Source: Verrucomicrobia bacterium UBA6775 (GTDB lineage: Bacteria; Verrucomicrobiota; Verrucomicrobiia; Limisphaerales; UBA1096). Taken from it: 8,229 nt of DNA. The translations under genes were made by a program, and so were the position numbers. The DNA lies in NCBI GenBank assembly GCA_002453165.1, contig DKGH01000122.1, positions 1-8,229 on the forward strand, in the 5' to 3' direction. Positions 7,499-8,229 of the stretch are shown piece by piece (position 1 is the stretch's first letter; the number at the start of each line of letters is the position of its first letter). The notes below the pieces were generated by a model. That model had not been told where the DNA came from and made no database searches. It worked only from the letters and a program-made list of their open reading frames with translations.

Positions 7499-7510
7499 GG
7501 CCAAGCGGCC
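7499..7510. repeat. GGCCAAGCGGCC repeat copy in GspG/GspH junction
   Basis: This is an exact copy of the 12-mer also at 519-530 and, inverted, at 4041-4052. It lies in the 23-nt spacer between the GspG-like stop and ATG 7492, where a ribosome binding site would be expected; no Shine-Dalgarno is seen there. If translation began at TTG 7525 it would be coding (Gly-Arg-Leu-Ala). Confidence 0.65.
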
Positions 7511-7515
7511 AGGCG

Positions 7516-8229
7516 TTACTGCCAACTCAACACATTGTCGTCGTTGACGCCGGCGTTGCCTTTGGCGTCCGCGCTGGCCATGCCATCCGGACCAAACGAC
7601 CAGACCATCACCGGGGTGTTCGCATTGTAACCAACCTTCGTCTTGGTCAGGCCATTCAATCCGGCTCCCTTCCCTGCCGCGGAGACAGAGCCCTGACCAT
7701 AAAAAGCATCAATCGTTTTACCGTCGTGATTGCCATCCACCGTCACGATGTAAGGGTTGCCCCATGGATCGCGGTAAACACCGTCCACTCCCACGCCGGG
7801 AGCCGACTCGGAAGTGGCATTCTTGGCATTCAAAAATGCAACCTTGCGTGGGTTCATCTTGTGATTGCTGTTCGAGGTGCGCCGACCGTTCCGGAACACT
7901 TCCAGTCCCTGTAGAATCGCCACCAACTCGGCGTTGCTCACCTGATACCGGCCCGGCGACGCGATCTTCGGCAGACTCTCGCCACCCTTGTTTTTCAAGA
8001 GCCTCGCGCGACTGCCGGTCGAGTGCATCGTGCCAAACGTATAATCCGGCGCAGCCATGGTGAGCGACTTAGCCACCTGCGAAGGGATCGGGGAACGCGT
8101 GTACTCAGCGATGTATTGGCGAACCGCCCCGGCGATGTTTTGCATCTCAGTCTTGGCCTGAGCCTTCTTGGCAGTGTCCTTGGCCTTGCTCAACGTCGGC
8201 AAAAGCATCGCGGCCAGGATGGCGATGAT
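7516..8229 (-). CDS. GspG-like major pseudopilin, N-terminus cut by right edge
   Basis: The reading frame is already open at 8229 and ends with TAA at 7516-7518, giving 237 residues. The first visible residues (IIAILAAMLLPTLSKAK) are the C-terminal half of a type IV pilin hydrophobic helix, so the leader, the cleavage site and Glu5 lie just outside the window; an internal ATG at 8208 would lack the signal and is not the true start. The downstream region (AQAKTEMQNIAGAVRQYIAEY) is the usual amphipathic helix of GspG. Two hallmarks follow: VYRDPWGNPYIV near visible residues 150-162, and a C-terminal VWSFGPDG ... DDNVLSWQ, matching the acidic, calcium-binding C-terminal loop of GspG proteins. 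With about 20-25 missing residues the full protein would be about 260 residues, longer than canonical GspG (about 140). It is the first visible gene of the operon and the likely main subunit of the pseudopilus. Confidence 0.85.
   Translation of the reverse strand: MIAILAAMLLPTLSKAKDTAKKAQAKTEMQNIAGAVRQYIAEYTRSPIPSQVAKSLTMAAPDYTFGTMHSTGSRARLLKNKGGESLPKIASPGRYQVSNAELVAILQGLEVFRNGRRTSNSNHKMNPRKVAFLNAKNATSESAPGVGVDGVYRDPWGNPYIVTVDGNHDGKTIDAFYGQGSVSAAGKGAGLNGLTKTKVGYNANTPVMVWSFGPDGMASADAKGNAGVNDDNVLSWQ

Larger units (their letters stand above)
1..8229 (-). other. Probable single operon of five pseudopilins plus a secreted protein
   Basis: All six genes run on the minus strand with almost no spacers. 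The junctions are 23 nt (7493-7515), 4-nt overlap ATGA (6650-6653), direct TAG/ATG abutment (5795/5796), 4-nt overlap GTGA (4791-4794), and 6 nt (643-648). No terminator-like hairpin followed by a T-run is seen between them. The operon promoter must lie beyond the right edge and its end beyond the left edge. Co-transcription is inferred from spacing only. Confidence 0.7.

Noticed and set aside
7493..7525. TTG start at 7525 for the GspH-like gene
   Set aside because: It would overlap the upstream gene by 10 nt and add a stretch that encodes the repeat motif; ATG 7492 is simpler and gives a normal operon gap, though TTG cannot be excluded.

Overview
The window is about 57% GC by eye and is fully coding on the minus strand. 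It reads as a chromosome segment of a Verrucomicrobiota bacterium. The main reason is the gene set: small prepilin-like proteins next to one very large PilX/GspK-like protein, which closely resembles the 'Verru_Chthon cassette' (proteins A to D) known from that phylum. No promoter, terminator, RNA gene, CRISPR array or transposase is visible, and no stretch over 300 bases lacks a gene.

Layout in transcription order (right to left). (1) 8229-7516: GspG-like major pseudopilin, its N-terminus cut by the window edge. (2) 7492-6650: GspH-like pseudopilin. (3) 6653-5796: PilV/GspI-like pseudopilin. (4) 5795-4791: PilW/GspJ-like pseudopilin. (5) 4794-649: a 1381-residue PilX/GspK-like giant protein. 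(6) 642-1: N-terminal part of a secreted protein whose first 214 residues look like the signal segment and propeptide of a subtilisin-family (S8) protease; it runs off the left edge. Junctions are tight (23 nt gap, 4-nt overlap, direct abutment, 4-nt overlap, 6-nt gap), so this is very probably one operon. The set G, H, I, J, K matches the complete pseudopilin complement of a type II secretion or type IV pilus-like system, with the giant protein in the place of the tip subunit GspK. No ATPase, secretin, inner-membrane platform or prepilin peptidase is in the window, so those must be supplied from elsewhere.

The main unexplained signal is a short motif, GGCCAAGCG (reverse complement CGCTTGGCC). 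It occurs nine times in 8.2 kb against an expectation well below one. It often carries palindromic extensions, including a perfect 14-bp palindrome at 514-527 and a near-perfect 26-bp one at 7430-7455. It lies inside genes, is read in all three frames and in both orientations, and clusters in linkers, leaders and a gene junction. This points to DNA-level selection or spread. It could be an uptake-sequence-like, HIP1-like or REP-like element.
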